A DNA stretch of 5,465 nt from JAEUMW01 sp039807745 (GTDB lineage Bacteria; Pseudomonadota; Gammaproteobacteria; Burkholderiales; JAEUMW01): the NCBI GenBank assembly GCA_039807745.1, contig JBDHRV010000185.1, forward strand, positions 1-5,465, read 5' to 3'. Positions 4,955 through 5,465 of the stretch are shown here, piece after piece. Under the pieces are notes generated by a model, which saw only the letters and a program-made list of their open reading frames with translations, was not told where the DNA came from and did no database searches. The number at the start of each line of letters is the position of its first letter. The stretch's first letter is position 1. A program made the translations under genes and the position numbers.

Positions 4955-5465
4955 ATGGCCCTTGTCCGCGCCAACGCCACGGCCATTACGCTCGATCCGA
5001 CCGAGCTCAATCTAGGACTGATCGCAAACGGAGGCCTCACCGGCGGCGGCGTGACGCTGTCTGCGCCCACCGTCGGCATCGCGACGCCCGCGGTTCTGCA
5101 GCTCCTGTACAGCGTGAACGGCGGTGCCGGCGGCACGTACGCCTGGAATCTAACCGGCTCCGGGCTCGCTTACTCGCCGTCGGTTCTGCCCAAGGGCTTT
5201 CCGGCGCCGACCATCGTCGACGGCACGCTCACCCGCCTGTTCGATCTGATCAACGGGAGGCCCGCCAGCATCGACATCAGCGGCTTCGCCGTACCGGCCG
5301 CAACGTTCTGGTCGCAGGTCAAGACCGGCGACAATCTGGGCGTCCTGACGAGCATTCTCGCCGGCGACGACAGCATCGTCGGCTCGAATCAGCGCACCGA
5401 CACGACTGGCCAGCCCATCGGCGACCACCTGTTCGGTTACGCCGGCAACGACAGCATCAGCGCCG
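4955..5465 (+). CDS. RTX-type calcium-binding protein, 3' partial (probably type I secreted)
   Basis: The first 170 residues of a protein that runs off the right edge with no stop in view. There is no Sec signal peptide; the N-terminus MALVRANATAITLDPTEL is mildly polar. Residues about 20-125 are Gly-, Thr- and Ser-rich, with alternating hydrophobic residues, consistent with a beta-rich domain, and contain no cysteine. From about 134 the sequence turns into hemolysin-type calcium-binding nonapeptide patterns: ILAGDDSIVGS at 134-144 and LFGYAGNDSIS at 159-169, close to the GGxGxDxUx consensus. Such repeats form a parallel beta-roll that folds on binding Ca2+ outside the cell. They usually go with a C-terminal secretion signal recognised by a type I (ABC/MFP/TolC) system, which would lie outside this window. 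Whether it is an adhesin, an S-layer-like protein or an enzyme cannot be told from the visible part. It is transcribed divergently from the PAS-GAF sensor gene. Confidence 0.85.
   Translation, partial: MALVRANATAITLDPTELNLGLIANGGLTGGGVTLSAPTVGIATPAVLQLLYSVNGGAGGTYAWNLTGSGLAYSPSVLPKGFPAPTIVDGTLTRLFDLINGRPASIDISGFAVPAATFWSQVKTGDNLGVLTSILAGDDSIVGSNQRTDTTGQPIGDHLFGYAGNDSISA

Overview
The window is GC-rich and gene-dense. It has strong AGGAGG-type ribosome binding sites, a lipobox lipoprotein and Gram-negative families (YbaY/MliC lipoprotein, RTX protein). This points to a Gram-negative proteobacterium. Gene style suggests a betaproteobacterium, but that is an impression and no marker gene here proves it. 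No RNA gene, CRISPR array, transposase or phage gene was seen.

Layout from left to right: (1) the 3' part of a flavodiiron-like metallo-beta-lactamase-fold protein (+, cut by the left edge); (2) a lipoprotein joining a YbaY-type domain to an MliC-type lysozyme-inhibitor domain (+); (3) a small protein of unknown function on the minus strand, convergent with the lipoprotein; (4) a divergent 174-bp spacer, then a two-gene unit (+) of an encapsulated-ferritin (EncFtn) family protein and a YihX-like HAD phosphatase, closed by a clear hairpin terminator; (5) two minus-strand genes, a membrane PAS-GAF sensor without any output domain and, downstream of it, a possible 71-residue membrane protein; (6) divergent from the sensor, the start of an RTX (calcium-binding repeat, type I secreted) protein that runs off the right edge.

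The centre of interest is the EncFtn-type gene. Its core aligns without gaps, from memory, to the Rhodospirillum rubrum encapsulated ferritin and keeps the di-iron ligands. However, the protein stops right after the core, so the C-terminal encapsulin-targeting tail is absent. The next gene is a HAD phosphatase rather than an encapsulin shell gene, and the two are probably translationally coupled. The other features worth a second look are the cysteine-rich GAF domain of the output-less sensor and a His-to-Glu change in the di-iron motif of the first protein.

Two of the genes (flavodiiron-like and EncFtn-like) belong to di-iron/oxygen chemistry families, but they are separated by unrelated genes and nothing shows that they act together. 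I see no convincing defence system, biosynthetic cluster or mobile element.
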